Positions 36,186 to 46,476 of a DNA stretch of 64,000 nucleotides are shown in pieces. The notes beneath the pieces were generated by a model. That model was not told the DNA's origin, searched no databases, and saw nothing but the letters and a program-made list of their open reading frames with translations. A program made the translations under genes and the position numbers. Every line of letters starts with the position of its first letter. Positions within the stretch are counted from its first letter, which is position 1. The stretch comes from Bacillus proteolyticus (lineage in GTDB: Bacteria; Bacillota; Bacilli; Bacillales; Bacillaceae_G), in NCBI RefSeq assembly GCF_001884065.1, contig NZ_MACH01000142.1:124001-188000 (forward strand), written 5' to 3'.

Positions 36186-37184
36186 TTATTCAGATAAAAT
36201 GTTTTTCATTTTTTCATAATTAGCGCTATCCTTTTGAAATGCAGTCTCTTTCAATCCTTTGTTTATTTGTATCCATTCAGTCGTGATCGAATATTGAATC
36301 ATACCTTCATGGAAACTAAGGAACTTTAGCATAATCCCTGTATTTTTCTCTACAACCATTTCAAATTTCCCTCTTAAATCTTCAGATGTACTTACAGGCA
36401 TTTCTATATTTATTGTTCCTTCTATTTTGTAGCAATCAAGTCCAAGATACTTCGTTTCTTTATAATTCCAATCTTTATATCGAATTAATAGATCAGCAAA
36501 TTCTGATTGAATACTATACTTCGTGAATCCTACATATTCATCATCATATCTTTTTTTCTCGCCTGATTTTCTCAATAACCTTTCCGTAGGATTTAATTTT
36601 AATAGTTCATTGTTTCTTTCTTTAGGGCTCCATTTCGTCTCTTTATATGTGTAATTCTCATCATCAAATTCTTTTTTCGTGCCCTCATTATATATAATTG
36701 TTCGTTTTTTCGTTAGTTTATCTTCTTTCGAAGAAGTACCTCTTTGTTTCTCCGTATCAATCGCATACTTATATGTTGTAGCAATTCTTGATGAGCTAGA
36801 ATATTCCTCAAATTGTCCTGAAATATTTTTAAAATGATCAATGGAATCTAGCATCTTTTGATGAATCTTTTCTTTATCTGGATAATTTACGTTCAATTTT
36901 ATTTCTTCTTCATTTTCATAATCTGAAAACGCCTTTTTCTTTACATATTCAAATACTCCGCCGTTTTGAGCAAAAATTTGATCAGAAAACTCCGACATAG
37001 ACACAATTGAAAGTGCTAGAACAGCAGCACTCATAACCATCATATAAACTCTGTAACCTTTCTTTTTTACTGGAAGATTATGTATTGTACCATTTATCTT
37101 TTCATTTAATTCTGGCGGTACTATAATATTCTCATCTTTTATTCTCTTTTTTAATTTCTCATCAAATAATTTTTCATTATCCAT
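36186..37184 (-). CDS. Probable anti-sigma factor, single-span membrane protein
   Basis: The 332-residue protein has a charged cytoplasmic N-terminus of about 45 residues, one membrane span (about 48-66) and a large extracytoplasmic domain of roughly 265 residues. It is placed 12 bases after an ECF sigma gene, which is the standard place for its anti-sigma factor. The N-terminal region does not show a zinc HxxxCxxC motif, so it is not a ZAS-type anti-sigma. The outer domain probably senses an envelope signal. ATG 37184 follows AGGGGG at 8 bases; a GTG lies three codons earlier. Confidence 0.7.
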   Translation of the reverse strand: MDNEKLFDEKLKKRIKDENIIVPPELNEKINGTIHNLPVKKKGYRVYMMVMSAAVLALSIVSMSEFSDQIFAQNGGVFEYVKKKAFSDYENEEEIKLNVNYPDKEKIHQKMLDSIDHFKNISGQFEEYSSSSRIATTYKYAIDTEKQRGTSSKEDKLTKKRTIIYNEGTKKEFDDENYTYKETKWSPKERNNELLKLNPTERLLRKSGEKKRYDDEYVGFTKYSIQSEFADLLIRYKDWNYKETKYLGLDCYKIEGTINIEMPVSTSEDLRGKFEMVVEKNTGIMLKFLSFHEGMIQYSITTEWIQINKGLKETAFQKDSANYEKMKNILSE

Positions 37185-37196
37185 CCTATACACCCC

Positions 37197-37730
37197 CTAT
37201 TCCATCTTTAATCGTTTTTGCAGTTGTTCTCTCGCACGTGACAATCTCGATTTCACTGTTCCTTTTGGTATTTCTAAAAGCTTCGCAATACTATCTTGAT
37301 TCATATCCTCATAGTAATAAAGCACCGTAACAGCTCTTAATTCTTCATGTAACGATTGAATCGCATTACACAAATCTATATCTTCATACTGATCACATGC
37401 ACCCATATTGTAATCATTCTCTTCTGTCACAATTACCTTTTTATACGACCTGATAATATTGTTACACTCGTTCATTAGAATTCGAATTAACCAAGTTTGA
37501 AAAAACTCTTCTTTTTTTAATTTTTTTATATTTTCATAGGCTTTTAAAATTGTCGTCTGTATCGCATCCTCTATATTTGTTTCATCACGTAACATAGCCT
37601 TTGCAATACGATACATCTTCAATTTTTCTGTATGTATAAGGACCATAAACGCTTCATGATCACCTTTTTTCGCTAAGGAAACATCTGTTTCTTCTTTTAC
37701 AATCATTTTATATAAAGGGATTACTTTCAC
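37197..37730 (-). CDS. ECF-family RNA polymerase sigma factor
   Basis: The 177-residue protein has sigma region 2 (about 20-85, with AMLRDETNIEDAIQTTILKAY and FFQTWLIRILMNEC) and region 4 (about 115-170, with YYYEDMNQDSIAKLLEIPKGTVKSRLSRAREQL, a helix-turn-helix). It resembles the SigV/SigW/SigM group of Bacillus envelope-stress factors. The start is GTG 37728-37730 with AGGAGG 6-11 bases ahead. An ECF-type promoter stands directly upstream, so it is probably autoregulated. Confidence 0.85.
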   Translation of the reverse strand: MKVIPLYKMIVKEETDVSLAKKGDHEAFMVLIHTEKLKMYRIAKAMLRDETNIEDAIQTTILKAYENIKKLKKEEFFQTWLIRILMNECNNIIRSYKKVIVTEENDYNMGACDQYEDIDLCNAIQSLHEELRAVTVLYYYEDMNQDSIAKLLEIPKGTVKSRLSRAREQLQKRLKME

Positions 37731-37781
37731 AATTGCTCCTCCTGTTTCATCCTCACTTCAAATTTAACTTTACATGTATTA

Positions 37782-37807
37782 GACGGTTGAGCCTAGAAAA
37801 AGGTTCA
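37782..37807 (-). promoter_or_regulatory. ECF-type promoter of the sigma operon
   Basis: On the minus strand TGAACC (AAC core) is followed after 17 bases by CGTC, the standard Bacillus ECF -35/-10 pair, about 50 bases ahead of the sigma gene. Confidence 0.75.
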
Positions 37808-37826
37808 TTTTTTCGAATATTTCCAT

Positions 37827-37859
37827 AAAAAAAGGTAAACATTCTTCATGTTTACCTTT
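37827..37859 (-). terminator. Terminator of VOC gene
   Basis: AAAGGTAAACAT/ATGTTTACCTTT arms around TCTTC. Confidence 0.85.
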
Positions 37860-38229
37860 ACTCAGATGTAATCCTAAGGAAATATCCATCTGGATCCAGA
37901 ACCTTAAATCCCCTCATCTCCCATGGATAAGTTTGAATCTCTTCTTGTATTGTGCATCGCTTCTCTTTACAACGTTCATATAAGTCTTCAATTCGGTCGA
38001 CAACAATAATTAGCTCAAAGCCATTCCCCTTCATTTCTTTTCGATTGTAAAAATAGTGATTTGCATTCAATGTTGAATCATTAGCTAATAATAGAGAAAA
38101 CTGATCGTGATTAAATCGTGCTGCATTCATACTTCTTTTATACAACTTTAAACCAAATATTTCTTCATAAAACAATAATGACTTTTCAATATCATGTACA
38201 TTTAGCTGAACCCGGAATAAATGATCCAC
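37858..38229 (-). CDS. VOC-superfamily (glyoxalase/bleomycin-resistance fold) protein
   Basis: The 123-residue protein has one pair of beta-alpha-beta-beta-beta units: HLFRVQLNVHDIEKSLLFYEEIFGL at the start and GFKVLDPDGYFLRITSE at the end, typical of VOC metal-binding proteins. The function is not recognisable. The GTG at 38229 is favoured because AGGAGG lies 7 bases before it and the upstream in-frame ATG pair would overlap that ribosome site. Confidence 0.75.
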   Translation of the reverse strand: MDHLFRVQLNVHDIEKSLLFYEEIFGLKLYKRSMNAARFNHDQFSLLLANDSTLNANHYFYNRKEMKGNGFELIIVVDRIEDLYERCKEKRCTIQEEIQTYPWEMRGFKVLDPDGYFLRITSE

Positions 38230-38245
38230 TAGTTTCCTCCTCATC

Positions 38246-38273
38246 AAAAAAGCCCACTCATATAGTGGACTTT
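38246..38273 (-). terminator. Terminator of ABC transporter operon
   Basis: AAAGTCCACT/AGTGGGCTTT arms and a T run on the minus strand. Confidence 0.8.
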
Positions 38274-38278
38274 CTACT

Positions 38279-39085
38279 CTATAACGGTAAATCCCTCTTC
38301 CTAAACACTACAATTGCTAATATGAAGATACAAAGCGCTCCAACAGTTAAGCCTATACTTACCGGCCATATATTATATGTTCCTTCAGCAATTTCTTTCG
38401 GACGAAACAGCGTAAATAATGATAGATTTTTCATCCACTCTAACTTATCGCTTAATTTACCTACCATATCTAATACGAAAAATAAGATAGTTAAACTTGC
38501 TGAATAACTTAGTGCTTTTCTTTCATCATTACATATACAAGAAAAGAAAAATGAATAAGCACTAACGACTAAAAATATTAGCCCTCCAACTACGTTTATC
38601 TTCAAAAATAATTCTTTATTTAAGTTATTATCTTTTAAAAACCATTCTGCACCTAATATACCCGCTACATAAGTGACAATTACAATGATTAGTAACCCCA
38701 ATATGAGAACAGTAGCTTGCGTGATTGCAATTTTCACTCTAGATACAGGTGTTGCTAGCAAGTATGCCATTGCGCCTTTATCTACATGACGAGCAATTAA
38801 ATGCGTTGCAACCGTGACACAAAAAATTGTTAAAATGATAATAAACAATAGGCTATAATATTCACCAGCTAAAAAATCCATTACATTTTGAATTGGACTT
38901 TCCATGCCAACAATTTTTTTCACACTATCAGGCATGGCACTTATTAATTCATTTAACCCTTTCGCTGAAACCATCGATGGGAATATCCAAATTAATAACC
39001 ATAAATAAAGAGCTGCACCAGTAGCATAACTCAAAATACTTTTTTGCGTTTCTTTCAAACTAGCTAAAAATAGTTGCTTATTCAT
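38279..39085 (-). CDS. ABC transporter permease subunit
   Basis: The 268-residue membrane protein has six hydrophobic segments (about 16-36, 72-95, 115-140, 160-185, 193-210 and 240-262) in the ABC-2 arrangement of export permeases. It overlaps the ATP-binding gene by 8 bases, giving translational coupling. Substrate unknown; the TetR gene divergent to the operon suggests a toxic or signalling compound. Confidence 0.8.
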   Translation of the reverse strand: MNKQLFLASLKETQKSILSYATGAALYLWLLIWIFPSMVSAKGLNELISAMPDSVKKIVGMESPIQNVMDFLAGEYYSLLFIIILTIFCVTVATHLIARHVDKGAMAYLLATPVSRVKIAITQATVLILGLLIIVIVTYVAGILGAEWFLKDNNLNKELFLKINVVGGLIFLVVSAYSFFFSCICNDERKALSYSASLTILFFVLDMVGKLSDKLEWMKNLSLFTLFRPKEIAEGTYNIWPVSIGLTVGALCIFILAIVVFRKRDLPL

Positions 39086-39971
39086 GCTTTACCCCTTCTT
39101 TCTTATCGTAATAATGCATAAATAAATGTTCTAAATCCGTCGCTCTCGTTTGTAGTGCAGTTACATTGTAGTTTGAAATTATTTGTAAAACAGTTTGATA
39201 ATTTCCTTGCACAATAATTGACGCCTCTCTACCTTTCACTCCTTCAAATTGCAAATCACATTGTTTAAGAGACTCTATTTCTTCTTGAGATGATACTGTT
39301 ACATCTATTACTTGTCTTCGCATTCCTTGTAAATCATGAATATCTTCTACCGTTACAAGACGTCCATCTTTAATAATAGCTACTCTGTCACAAGTTCTCT
39401 CAATTTCAGTGAAAATATGCGATGACATAAGAATCGTTTTCCCTCTTTGTTTTTCCTCTAATATTAAATCTATAAACACTTGTTGCATAAGTGGATCGAG
39501 TCCTGATGTCGGTTCATCTAAAATTAGTACTTCTGGATCATGCATAAATGCAGCAACAATCCCTACTTTTTGTTTCATTCCTTTAGACATTTTTCGAATT
39601 GGTGTTTTCACATCGAATTGCAGACGCTCTATCAAGTCATCACGTCTCTTCGTTTCCTTCAGCCCACGCATTCCTTGCATCAAATTTAAAAACTCTAATC
39701 CATTCATTCCTTCAATAAAAGAAATTTCTCCTGGTAAATAGCCAACTTCTCTTTGAATTTTCGCAGCATCTTCCCAACAATCTAATCCGAAAATTGTCGC
39801 TTTACCAGCTGTCGGTTTTATAAATCCCATTAAATTACGAATTGTTGTTGATTTCCCAGCACCATTTGGTCCTAAGTAGCCAAAAACTTCCCCTTCTTTC
39901 ACTTCAAATGTAATATCAAACAAGCCTTTCCCATTTGAAAACTGTTTTGTGACATTTTGAACTGAAATCAT
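39078..39971 (-). CDS. ABC transporter ATP-binding subunit
   Basis: The 297-residue cytoplasmic ATPase has Walker A GPNGAGKST (34-42), the signature MSKGMKQKV (about 133-141) and Walker B VLILDEPTSGLD (about 154-165). The 60-residue C-terminal extension resembles CcmA/NatA-type exporters. It pairs with the permease at 38279. The twin palindromes just upstream of its start are the likely operators of the divergent TetR protein. Confidence 0.9.
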   Translation of the reverse strand: MISVQNVTKQFSNGKGLFDITFEVKEGEVFGYLGPNGAGKSTTIRNLMGFIKPTAGKATIFGLDCWEDAAKIQREVGYLPGEISFIEGMNGLEFLNLMQGMRGLKETKRRDDLIERLQFDVKTPIRKMSKGMKQKVGIVAAFMHDPEVLILDEPTSGLDPLMQQVFIDLILEEKQRGKTILMSSHIFTEIERTCDRVAIIKDGRLVTVEDIHDLQGMRRQVIDVTVSSQEEIESLKQCDLQFEGVKGREASIIVQGNYQTVLQIISNYNVTALQTRATDLEHLFMHYYDKKEGVKHE

Positions 39972-39985
39972 AAGCCCACCTCATT

Positions 39986-40017
39986 TTTTGAAATATTTAA
40001 TATGTGATATTTCAAAA
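39986..40017. promoter_or_regulatory. Palindromic operator 1
   Basis: TTTTGAAATAT and ATATTTCAAAA arms around TTAATATGTG, 15 bases before the ATP-binding gene. Confidence 0.7.
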
Positions 40018-40052
40018 TTATTGTACTCCTCATCTTTCATATTCGCAACAAC

Positions 40053-40086
40053 TTTTTGAAATATTTATATGTACATATTTCAAAAA
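40053..40086. promoter_or_regulatory. Palindromic operator 2
   Basis: TTTTTGAAATAT and ATATTTCAAAAA arms, 50 bases before the TetR gene; the arms are identical to those of operator 1. Confidence 0.7.
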
Positions 40087-40135
40087 TATTGTTTTCAATT
40101 ATTTTTTCTTGTATATTTTAAATGAGGTGATTGCT

Positions 40136-40729
40136 TTGAACGGCTTTGAAAAAGTGAAAGAAACGAAAAAACGTGCCATTAAAGATGCGGCCTTTAAATT
40201 ATTTTCAGAACGTGGATTTAATGAAGTGAAAATAGAACATATTGCAAAAAAAGCAAACGTTTCTCAAGTTACAATTTATAATCATTTTGGAAGTAAAGAT
40301 GCGTTATTTAGGGAGCTTATACAAGAATTTATAATATCTGAATTTCAATATTATAAAGATCTTGCAGAAGAAAATTTACCTTTTCATGATATGATGCAAA
40401 AAATGATTGTAAGAAAAATGAATACTGGCGGGTTATTTCAGCCTGATATGTTACTACAAATGATGCAAAGAGACGAAGCGCTCAGAGAATTTATTTATAG
40501 TTATCAAAACGAAAAAATCCTGCCTTGGTATTTAGAAATATTAGAACAAGCACAGCAAAAAAATGAAATTAATCCACACCTTTCAAAAGAAATGATGTTA
40601 CTTTACATTCAAATGTTCACTAAGTTAGGCGATGATTTCGGGGCACAACTTCTTGAAGGAGATCGAGAAAAACATATACAAGATATAGTCACTATGTTTT
40701 TTTACGGTCTTTCTGTTCCACAAAAATAA
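40136..40729 (+). CDS. TetR/AcrR family transcriptional regulator
   Basis: The 197-residue protein has an N-terminal TetR helix-turn-helix (about 12-60: RAIKDAAFKLFSERGFNEVK, then HIAKKANVSQVTIYNHFGSKDALF) and a helical ligand domain. The start is TTG 40136, behind GAGGTG at 6 bases; reading further upstream gives a hydrophobic stretch with no ribosome site. It is divergent from the ABC operon and two matching palindromes lie between them, so it probably represses both itself and the transporter. Confidence 0.85.
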   Translation: MNGFEKVKETKKRAIKDAAFKLFSERGFNEVKIEHIAKKANVSQVTIYNHFGSKDALFRELIQEFIISEFQYYKDLAEENLPFHDMMQKMIVRKMNTGGLFQPDMLLQMMQRDEALREFIYSYQNEKILPWYLEILEQAQQKNEINPHLSKEMMLLYIQMFTKLGDDFGAQLLEGDREKHIQDIVTMFFYGLSVPQK

Positions 40730-40756
40730 AAAAGACACGAAATTCGTGTCTTTTTT
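40727..40756. terminator. Bidirectional terminator
   Basis: AAAAGACACGAA/TTCGTGTCTTTT arms between the convergent TetR gene and the oxidoreductase. Confidence 0.85.
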
Positions 40757-41786
40757 ACTTTACCGAAATGACTTTACCCGTTTCACTACTTTCAATAGCT
40801 AATTGAATCACTTTAATAACATCTAAACCTTCTTCTGCTGTTACAGGTAGTTTCTCACCATTTACAATACTATCTCTTACACCTTTATAATACATTTCAT
40901 AACAGCCGACTTCTGTCGGCATACGTACTAATTCTTCTTCTGTTTCTATAGTAGCAAAATTCTCTTCAGAGTCTGCTCCATAACCGTTATCGCCTGGCTT
41001 CATTCCATTTTTTAATTGTTCTTCCTGTGAATCCATACCATACTTCACGATAGAACCTTTATCTCCATGCAGTGTAAAATGTGGACCTGCTTGCTTTACG
41101 TAACTGCTACTATGTAAAATGACACGCTTTACTCCGTAGTGAAGTACAACATGGAAGTAGTCATCAATTTCTGCACCTGGTCGTTGCTTTATTACATCAG
41201 CATGTATCGCATCTGGTTTCCCAAATAATGATAATGCTTGATCAATTAAATGTGAGCCTAAGTCATATAAAATTCCCGATCCCGGTAAATTCTTTTCTCT
41301 CCAGCGATCACGTACATGTGGGCGGAAACGATCGAAATGCGCTTCATATGCGTATACATTCCCTATTCTTTTTTCTTCTAACAATTTCTTTATCGTTAAG
41401 AAATCATTATCAAAACGGCGATTGTGATACACACTTAAAACGACATTATGTTGCTTCGCTAATGAAATAAGTTCTTCTCCTTCTTCAATTGAAACAACGA
41501 ATGGTTTTTCCACAACAACATGCTTACCATGTACAATCGCTTCTTTTACATATGGAAAATGAGTTGTATTCGGTGAAGTAATAACTACTAAGTCAATATC
41601 AGCACGATTTACTAATTCCTCAATTGTGCCAATAACTTCAGCATTTGGTAATGCTTGTTTCACTACTTCTTCTTTTGATGATAAGATAGCACGAATATCA
41701 TATTCTTCTATCGTTTGTAATAACGGGATGTGAAATGTTGTACTAGAAAATCCAAATCCTACAATCCCTACACCTATTTTTTTCAT
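40755..41786 (-). CDS. Gfo/Idh/MocA family NAD(P)-dependent oxidoreductase
   Basis: The 343-residue enzyme has an N-terminal Rossmann domain (GVGIVGFGFSSTTFH, about 5-19) and the family's catalytic EKPF (about 93-96), followed by the alpha/beta substrate domain (GSGILYDLGSHLIDQAL). It resembles YvaA/YdgJ-type sugar or inositol dehydrogenases; substrate unknown. It is monocistronic. A bcr1 copy lies 12 bases upstream of its start, so its promoter must be inside or beyond the repeat. Confidence 0.8.
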   Translation of the reverse strand: MKKIGVGIVGFGFSSTTFHIPLLQTIEEYDIRAILSSKEEVVKQALPNAEVIGTIEELVNRADIDLVVITSPNTTHFPYVKEAIVHGKHVVVEKPFVVSIEEGEELISLAKQHNVVLSVYHNRRFDNDFLTIKKLLEEKRIGNVYAYEAHFDRFRPHVRDRWREKNLPGSGILYDLGSHLIDQALSLFGKPDAIHADVIKQRPGAEIDDYFHVVLHYGVKRVILHSSSYVKQAGPHFTLHGDKGSIVKYGMDSQEEQLKNGMKPGDNGYGADSEENFATIETEEELVRMPTEVGCYEMYYKGVRDSIVNGEKLPVTAEEGLDVIKVIQLAIESSETGKVISVK

Positions 41787-41798
41787 GTTGCCCCTCCA

Positions 41799-41957
41799 TT
41801 TATCCCGCTACTTGCGGGCAGTAAGACCCCTACCTCAAAATTCAGCGAAAGCACAGAAGTTAGGTGAGGGATCAATTGCTCGTAAAAGCCCGATTGGTGA
41901 AGACTAATATTCAATGGGAGATGAAGAAAACCCCCACTGATTAAAGTTTCACTTTAT
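41799..41957. repeat. bcr1-type repeat, full-length copy, inverse orientation
   Basis: A 159-bp element with TTTAT at both ends. Read on the minus strand it begins ATAAAGTGAAACTTTAATCA and ends TAGCGGGATAAA like the copy at 13578. Its two internal inverted segments would fold in RNA. It fills most of the gap between the oxidoreductase and parC. Confidence 0.9.
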
Positions 41958-42020
41958 GAGAACGATTTCATTCCACTATTATAACAAGATTATTTTTATA
42001 CACATAATGATTTGCTTATA

Positions 42021-42056
42021 AAAAAGCATCTTGCTACTATTCATAGCAAGATGCTT
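42021..42056 (-). terminator. parEC terminator
   Basis: AAGCATCTTGCTA/TAGCAAGATGCTT arms around CTATTCA. Confidence 0.9.
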
Positions 42057-42059
42057 CCT

Positions 42060-44483
42060 TTATTCCGGTCTTTTCTTCGTCCACGTTTCTACAACTTCAC
42101 CAGTATCATTAACATCTAATACTAAACTACCGTTACTATACCGGTCTTTATTTCGATACGCTTTCGGATCAATTTCTTCTACAATGTGTTTCTCTGTCTT
42201 CATGTAAATTAGTTCATCGTCTCGCACAATTTCAATACCGACAATGCGGTACGGATTACGCTTTAACTCTTTGAAAATAACAAGACCTCGCTTCGCCCTC
42301 GTTGATTTCTCAATCTCTGATGCTTTTAGACGTTTTACAGCACCTCGCTGCGTCACGAGAATAAGTTGATCTTTCTCACCATTTAACGGTTTACCAGAAG
42401 CGACATAATCATCTTCTTTTAAATTAATTGCTTTTACACCAGCGGCCCTTACACCAACTGGACTTACTTCATCTTCATGGAAAATAAGTGCATATGCACC
42501 ATGAGTTGCAAGAACAATATCACTCGTTCCATCTGTCGCAAATATATCAACAACTTCATCTTCTTTTTTCAAGTTTACAGCGACGAACGCTCTTGAATAG
42601 CGCTGTACTTTATATTGGTTTAATTCGGTTTTCTTAATCATACCGTTTCGTGTAACAAATACGATAAATCGTTTTTCTTCTTCAAAATTCGGTACGACGG
42701 TCGCCCAGATAATCATTTCATCCCGCTCGAGTGAAACGAGATTCGCAACGTGTTGACCTAAATCTTTCCAACGAATTTCTGGCATTTCATATACAGGAAG
42801 ATAAATATAATTTCCTTTGTTCGTAAATAAAAGAACGGTTTCTGTCGTGTTTGTATCGAAACGCTCAAGTAAGATGTCACCCTCTTTCATACCGAAGTCT
42901 TTCCCGTTCGATGCATTATGTGAACGCCAGCCTGTTCGTTTCACATATCCTTCTTTCGTTACAGTAACGATGACATCTTCTTGCGGAATCATAACTTCCA
43001 CATCAATTTTAATTTCCTCAATTTGTTCTTCAATAATAGCACGGCGATCATCACTATATGTTTTCTTTACTCTCTTCAAATCTGTTTTAATAACTTGAAG
43101 TAGTCTTTTTTCACTTTGTAAAATCGACTGTAACTCTATAATTTTCTTATTAAGCTCATTTGCTTCTTGTTCTAGCGCCGTAATATCTGTATTCGTTAAA
43201 CGATATAGTTGCAACGATACGATTGCTTCTGACTGTGCTTCTGTAAATCCAAATTTCGCACTTAAATTATCTTTCGCATTACGCTTATCTTTAGAAGCAC
43301 GGATCGTTTCAATCACTTCATCTAAAATCGATAATGCTTTCTTTAAACCTTCTACAATATGCTGACGATTTTCTGCTTTTCTTAATTCATATTGTGAGCG
43401 TCTTGTAACAACTTCTTTCTGATGCCCAATATATGCATCCAAAATCTTAGTTAATGTCATAAGTGTCGGACGACGATTATTTATCGCTACCATATTAAAG
43501 TTGTATGGAATTTGCAAATCTGTATTTTTATATAAATAATTTAAAATACCGTCAGCATTTACTTCTTTTTTTAATTCTACAACGATGCGAAGACCTGTAC
43601 GATCTGTCTCATCACGCACTTCAGCAATTCCATCTAGCTTTTTGTCTAGACGTAATTCATCCATTTTCTTAACAAGGTTCGCTTTATTTACTTCATACGG
43701 AATTTCTGTAATAACGATTTGTTGCTTCCCACCACGAATCGTTTCAACTTCTGCTTTTCCGCGAATAATAATTTTACCTTTCCCTGTTTCGTACGCTTTT
43801 TTAATACCATCAATCCCTTGAATAATACCACCTGTCGGGAAATCTGGTCCTTTAATAACTGTTAATAAATCATCAACAGTACTATCCGGCTTATCAATAC
43901 GCATCATCGTCGCATCAATTACTTCTCCAAGGTGATGCGGAGGAATTTCTGTTGCATAACCAGCTGAAATCCCTGTCGATCCGTTCACTAATAAGTTTGG
44001 GAACATTGCCGGTAATACAACTGGTTCTTCACTCGTATCATCGAAGTTTGACACAAATTCTACTGTTTCTTTATCAAGATCACGTAATAACTCAGATGCG
44101 ATTGGTGATAAACGTGCTTCTGTATAACGCATTGCCGCTGCTGGATCGCCATCAACACTACCATTATTACCATGCATTTCAACTAAAACATTACGTACTT
44201 TCCAAGTTTGACTTAAACGTACCATCGCCTCATATACAGAGGAATCACCGTGTGGATGGTAGTTACCAATAACATTACCTACTGTTTTAGCTGATTTACG
44301 AAACGCTTTATCATGTACATTTCCTTCTACATACATAGAATATAAAATACGTCTTTGTACCGGTTTTAAACCGTCACGCGCATCTGGAAGCGCGCGATCT
44401 TGAATAATATATTTACTATAACGTGCAAAGCGATCACCTAACACGTCTTCAAGCGGGAGGTCATGAAACTTCTCTGCTTGCAT
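42060..44483 (-). CDS. parC: DNA topoisomerase IV subunit A
   Basis: The 807-residue subunit cuts and rejoins DNA to separate daughter chromosomes. The catalytic tyrosine is Y120 in [10 protein letters not shown]. The quinolone-resistance region reads [12 protein letters not shown] with S81 and E85, the sensitive-type residues. The C-terminal third carries the beta-pinwheel repeats. It starts one base after the parE stop, and the GGAGGTGG site lies within the end of parE, so the two subunits are translationally coupled. Confidence 0.95.
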   Translation of the reverse strand: MQAEKFHDLPLEDVLGDRFARYSKYIIQDRALPDARDGLKPVQRRILYSMYVEGNVHDKAFRKSAKTVGNVIGNYHPHGDSSVYEAMVRLSQTWKVRNVLVEMHGNNGSVDGDPAAAMRYTEARLSPIASELLRDLDKETVEFVSNFDDTSEEPVVLPAMFPNLLVNGSTGISAGYATEIPPHHLGEVIDATMMRIDKPDSTVDDLLTVIKGPDFPTGGIIQGIDGIKKAYETGKGKIIIRGKAEVETIRGGKQQIVITEIPYEVNKANLVKKMDELRLDKKLDGIAEVRDETDRTGLRIVVELKKEVNADGILNYLYKNTDLQIPYNFNMVAINNRRPTLMTLTKILDAYIGHQKEVVTRRSQYELRKAENRQHIVEGLKKALSILDEVIETIRASKDKRNAKDNLSAKFGFTEAQSEAIVSLQLYRLTNTDITALEQEANELNKKIIELQSILQSEKRLLQVIKTDLKRVKKTYSDDRRAIIEEQIEEIKIDVEVMIPQEDVIVTVTKEGYVKRTGWRSHNASNGKDFGMKEGDILLERFDTNTTETVLLFTNKGNYIYLPVYEMPEIRWKDLGQHVANLVSLERDEMIIWATVVPNFEEEKRFIVFVTRNGMIKKTELNQYKVQRYSRAFVAVNLKKEDEVVDIFATDGTSDIVLATHGAYALIFHEDEVSPVGVRAAGVKAINLKEDDYVASGKPLNGEKDQLILVTQRGAVKRLKASEIEKSTRAKRGLVIFKELKRNPYRIVGIEIVRDDELIYMKTEKHIVEEIDPKAYRNKDRYSNGSLVLDVNDTGEVVETWTKKRPE

Positions 44484-44484
44484 G

Positions 44485-46449
44485 TTATTCCACCTCCGTC
44501 TCCATAATCATTTCATTTTCTAAAATATTTCCCTCTTCTTGCATACCAAATTGTACATTTCGTTCGATCCATTTACGGCGAGGTTCTACTTTATCACCCA
44601 TCAATGTCGTAACTCGACGCTCAGCTCTTGATGCATCGTCAATTTTCACACGAATTAACGTACGTGTTTCAGGATTCATCGTTGTCTCCCATAATTGGTC
44701 GGCATTCATTTCACCAAGTCCTTTATAGCGCTGTAACATATAGCCTTTACCGACCTTTTTTGTTACACCATCTAATTCTTCATCAGACCATGCATATTCG
44801 ATTACTTCACTTTTCCCTTTTCCCTTACTTACTTTATATAAAGGTGGAAGTGCGATAAATACTTTACCAGCTTCAATAAGTGGTTTCATATAGCGGTAGA
44901 AGAACGTCAGTAGTAACACTTGAATATGTGCTCCATCCGTATCCGCATCGGTCATAATAACAACTTTATCGTAGTTAATATCTTCAACAGCGAACTCATT
45001 CCCTACGCCACCGCCAATTGCGTATATAATCGTATTAATCTCTTCATTCTTAAAAATATCAGCAAGCTTTGCTTTTTCCGTGTTAATTACTTTACCACGT
45101 AATGGCAATACAGCTTGAAAACGGCGATCTCGCCCTTGTTTCGCAGAACCACCGGCAGAGTCACCCTCTACTAAATATAATTCATTTTTCTGCGGATTAC
45201 GCGATTGCGCAGGGGTTAACTTTCCGCTTAAAGTACCTTCTGATTTTTTCTTCTTCTTACCAGTACGCGCTTCTTCTCTCGCTTTACGAGCAGCCTCACG
45301 TGCCTGCGCTGCTTTAACTGCCTTTCTCACAAGAAGTGTAGCAACATCCGGGTTTTCTTCTAAAAAGTAAGCTAAATGCTCAGATACAATTGCATCAATT
45401 GAAGAACGAGCTTCACTTGTACCTAGTTTCCCTTTCGTTTGCCCTTCAAACTGAAGTACTTCTTCTGGCACACGTACAGAAACGATAGCCGCTACACCTT
45501 CACGAATATCTGTACCCTCTAAATTTTTGTCTTTTTCTTTTAATAGTGAAACTTTACGAGCATACTCATTGAACACACGTGTCATTGCTGTTTTAAATCC
45601 AGCTTCGTGTGTTCCCCCGTCTTTTGTACGTACGTTATTTACAAACGAAAGAATGTTTTCTGAATAGCCATCATTAAACTGGAATGCTAACTCTGCTTCA
45701 ATTCCGTTTTGTTCACCAGTGAAGTATACAACTGGATGAATCGAATCTTTCTCTTCGTTTAAGTATGAAACGAAAGCTTCAATTCCTGTTTCATAATGAA
45801 ATACATCTTCTAAATCATTACGTTCATCTTTTATCGAGATTTTCATTCCTTTTAATAAGAATGCAGATTCACGTAATCTCTCACATAACGTTTCATAATT
45901 GTAATTTGTTGTACTGAAAATCGTTGTATCTGGTTTGAAGTGCATTGTCGTACCAGACTCTTTCGTTTTCCCAATTTTCTCTAACGTCGTTGCAGGAATA
46001 CCACCATTTTCAAAGCGTTGTTCATAAATGCTTCCGTCACGTTTAATCGTTACTACTAACCATTCTGACAAGGCATTTACAACTGATGCCCCAACACCGT
46101 GTAAACCACCACTTGTTTTATAGCCACCTTGACCAAACTTACCACCAGCATGAAGTACAGTTAAAATAACTTCAGGTGTTGGTTTCCCAAGTTTATGCAT
46201 TCCCGTAGGCATTCCTCGCCCTTTATCAATAACACTAATACTATTATCTTTATGTATTACGACAGAAATTTCGTCGCCAAATCCCGCTAACGCTTCGTCA
46301 ACGGAGTTATCTACTATTTCATATACTAAATGATGCAATCCACGGCTATCCGTACTCCCGATATACATACCCGGGCGTTTTCGAACGGCTTCAAGTCCTT
46401 CTAACACTTGAATTGCATCTTCATTGTATTGGAACTGATGCTTCGCCAA
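44485..46449 (-). CDS. parE: DNA topoisomerase IV subunit B
   Basis: The 654-residue ATPase subunit has the GHKL ATP-binding fold ([36 protein letters not shown]) and the TOPRIM domain with EGDSAGGSA and the DTDGAHI metal-binding motif. It partners ParC. The TTG at 46449 is chosen because AAAGGGG lies 8 bases before it and MAKHQF...[18 protein letters not shown]-like starts are usual for Bacillus ParE; another TTG lies at 46473. A LexA-type box overlaps the promoter, as known for parEC of B. subtilis. Confidence 0.93.
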   Translation of the reverse strand: MAKHQFQYNEDAIQVLEGLEAVRKRPGMYIGSTDSRGLHHLVYEIVDNSVDEALAGFGDEISVVIHKDNSISVIDKGRGMPTGMHKLGKPTPEVILTVLHAGGKFGQGGYKTSGGLHGVGASVVNALSEWLVVTIKRDGSIYEQRFENGGIPATTLEKIGKTKESGTTMHFKPDTTIFSTTNYNYETLCERLRESAFLLKGMKISIKDERNDLEDVFHYETGIEAFVSYLNEEKDSIHPVVYFTGEQNGIEAELAFQFNDGYSENILSFVNNVRTKDGGTHEAGFKTAMTRVFNEYARKVSLLKEKDKNLEGTDIREGVAAIVSVRVPEEVLQFEGQTKGKLGTSEARSSIDAIVSEHLAYFLEENPDVATLLVRKAVKAAQAREAARKAREEARTGKKKKKSEGTLSGKLTPAQSRNPQKNELYLVEGDSAGGSAKQGRDRRFQAVLPLRGKVINTEKAKLADIFKNEEINTIIYAIGGGVGNEFAVEDINYDKVVIMTDADTDGAHIQVLLLTFFYRYMKPLIEAGKVFIALPPLYKVSKGKGKSEVIEYAWSDEELDGVTKKVGKGYMLQRYKGLGEMNADQLWETTMNPETRTLIRVKIDDASRAERRVTTLMGDKVEPRRKWIERNVQFGMQEEGNILENEMIMETEVE

Positions 46450-46476
46450 ACTCCTTGCCCCTTTCCTAATCAAATC

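Noticed and set aside
40004-40135. N-terminal extension of the TetR protein
   Set aside because: It crosses the second operator, encodes a hydrophobic stretch unlike TetR proteins and lacks a ribosome site; TTG 40136 fits better.
42060-44483. gyrA instead of parC
   Set aside because: The gene follows parE-type coupling, lies beside yneT as in B. subtilis, and the [12 protein letters not shown] region and length match ParC.
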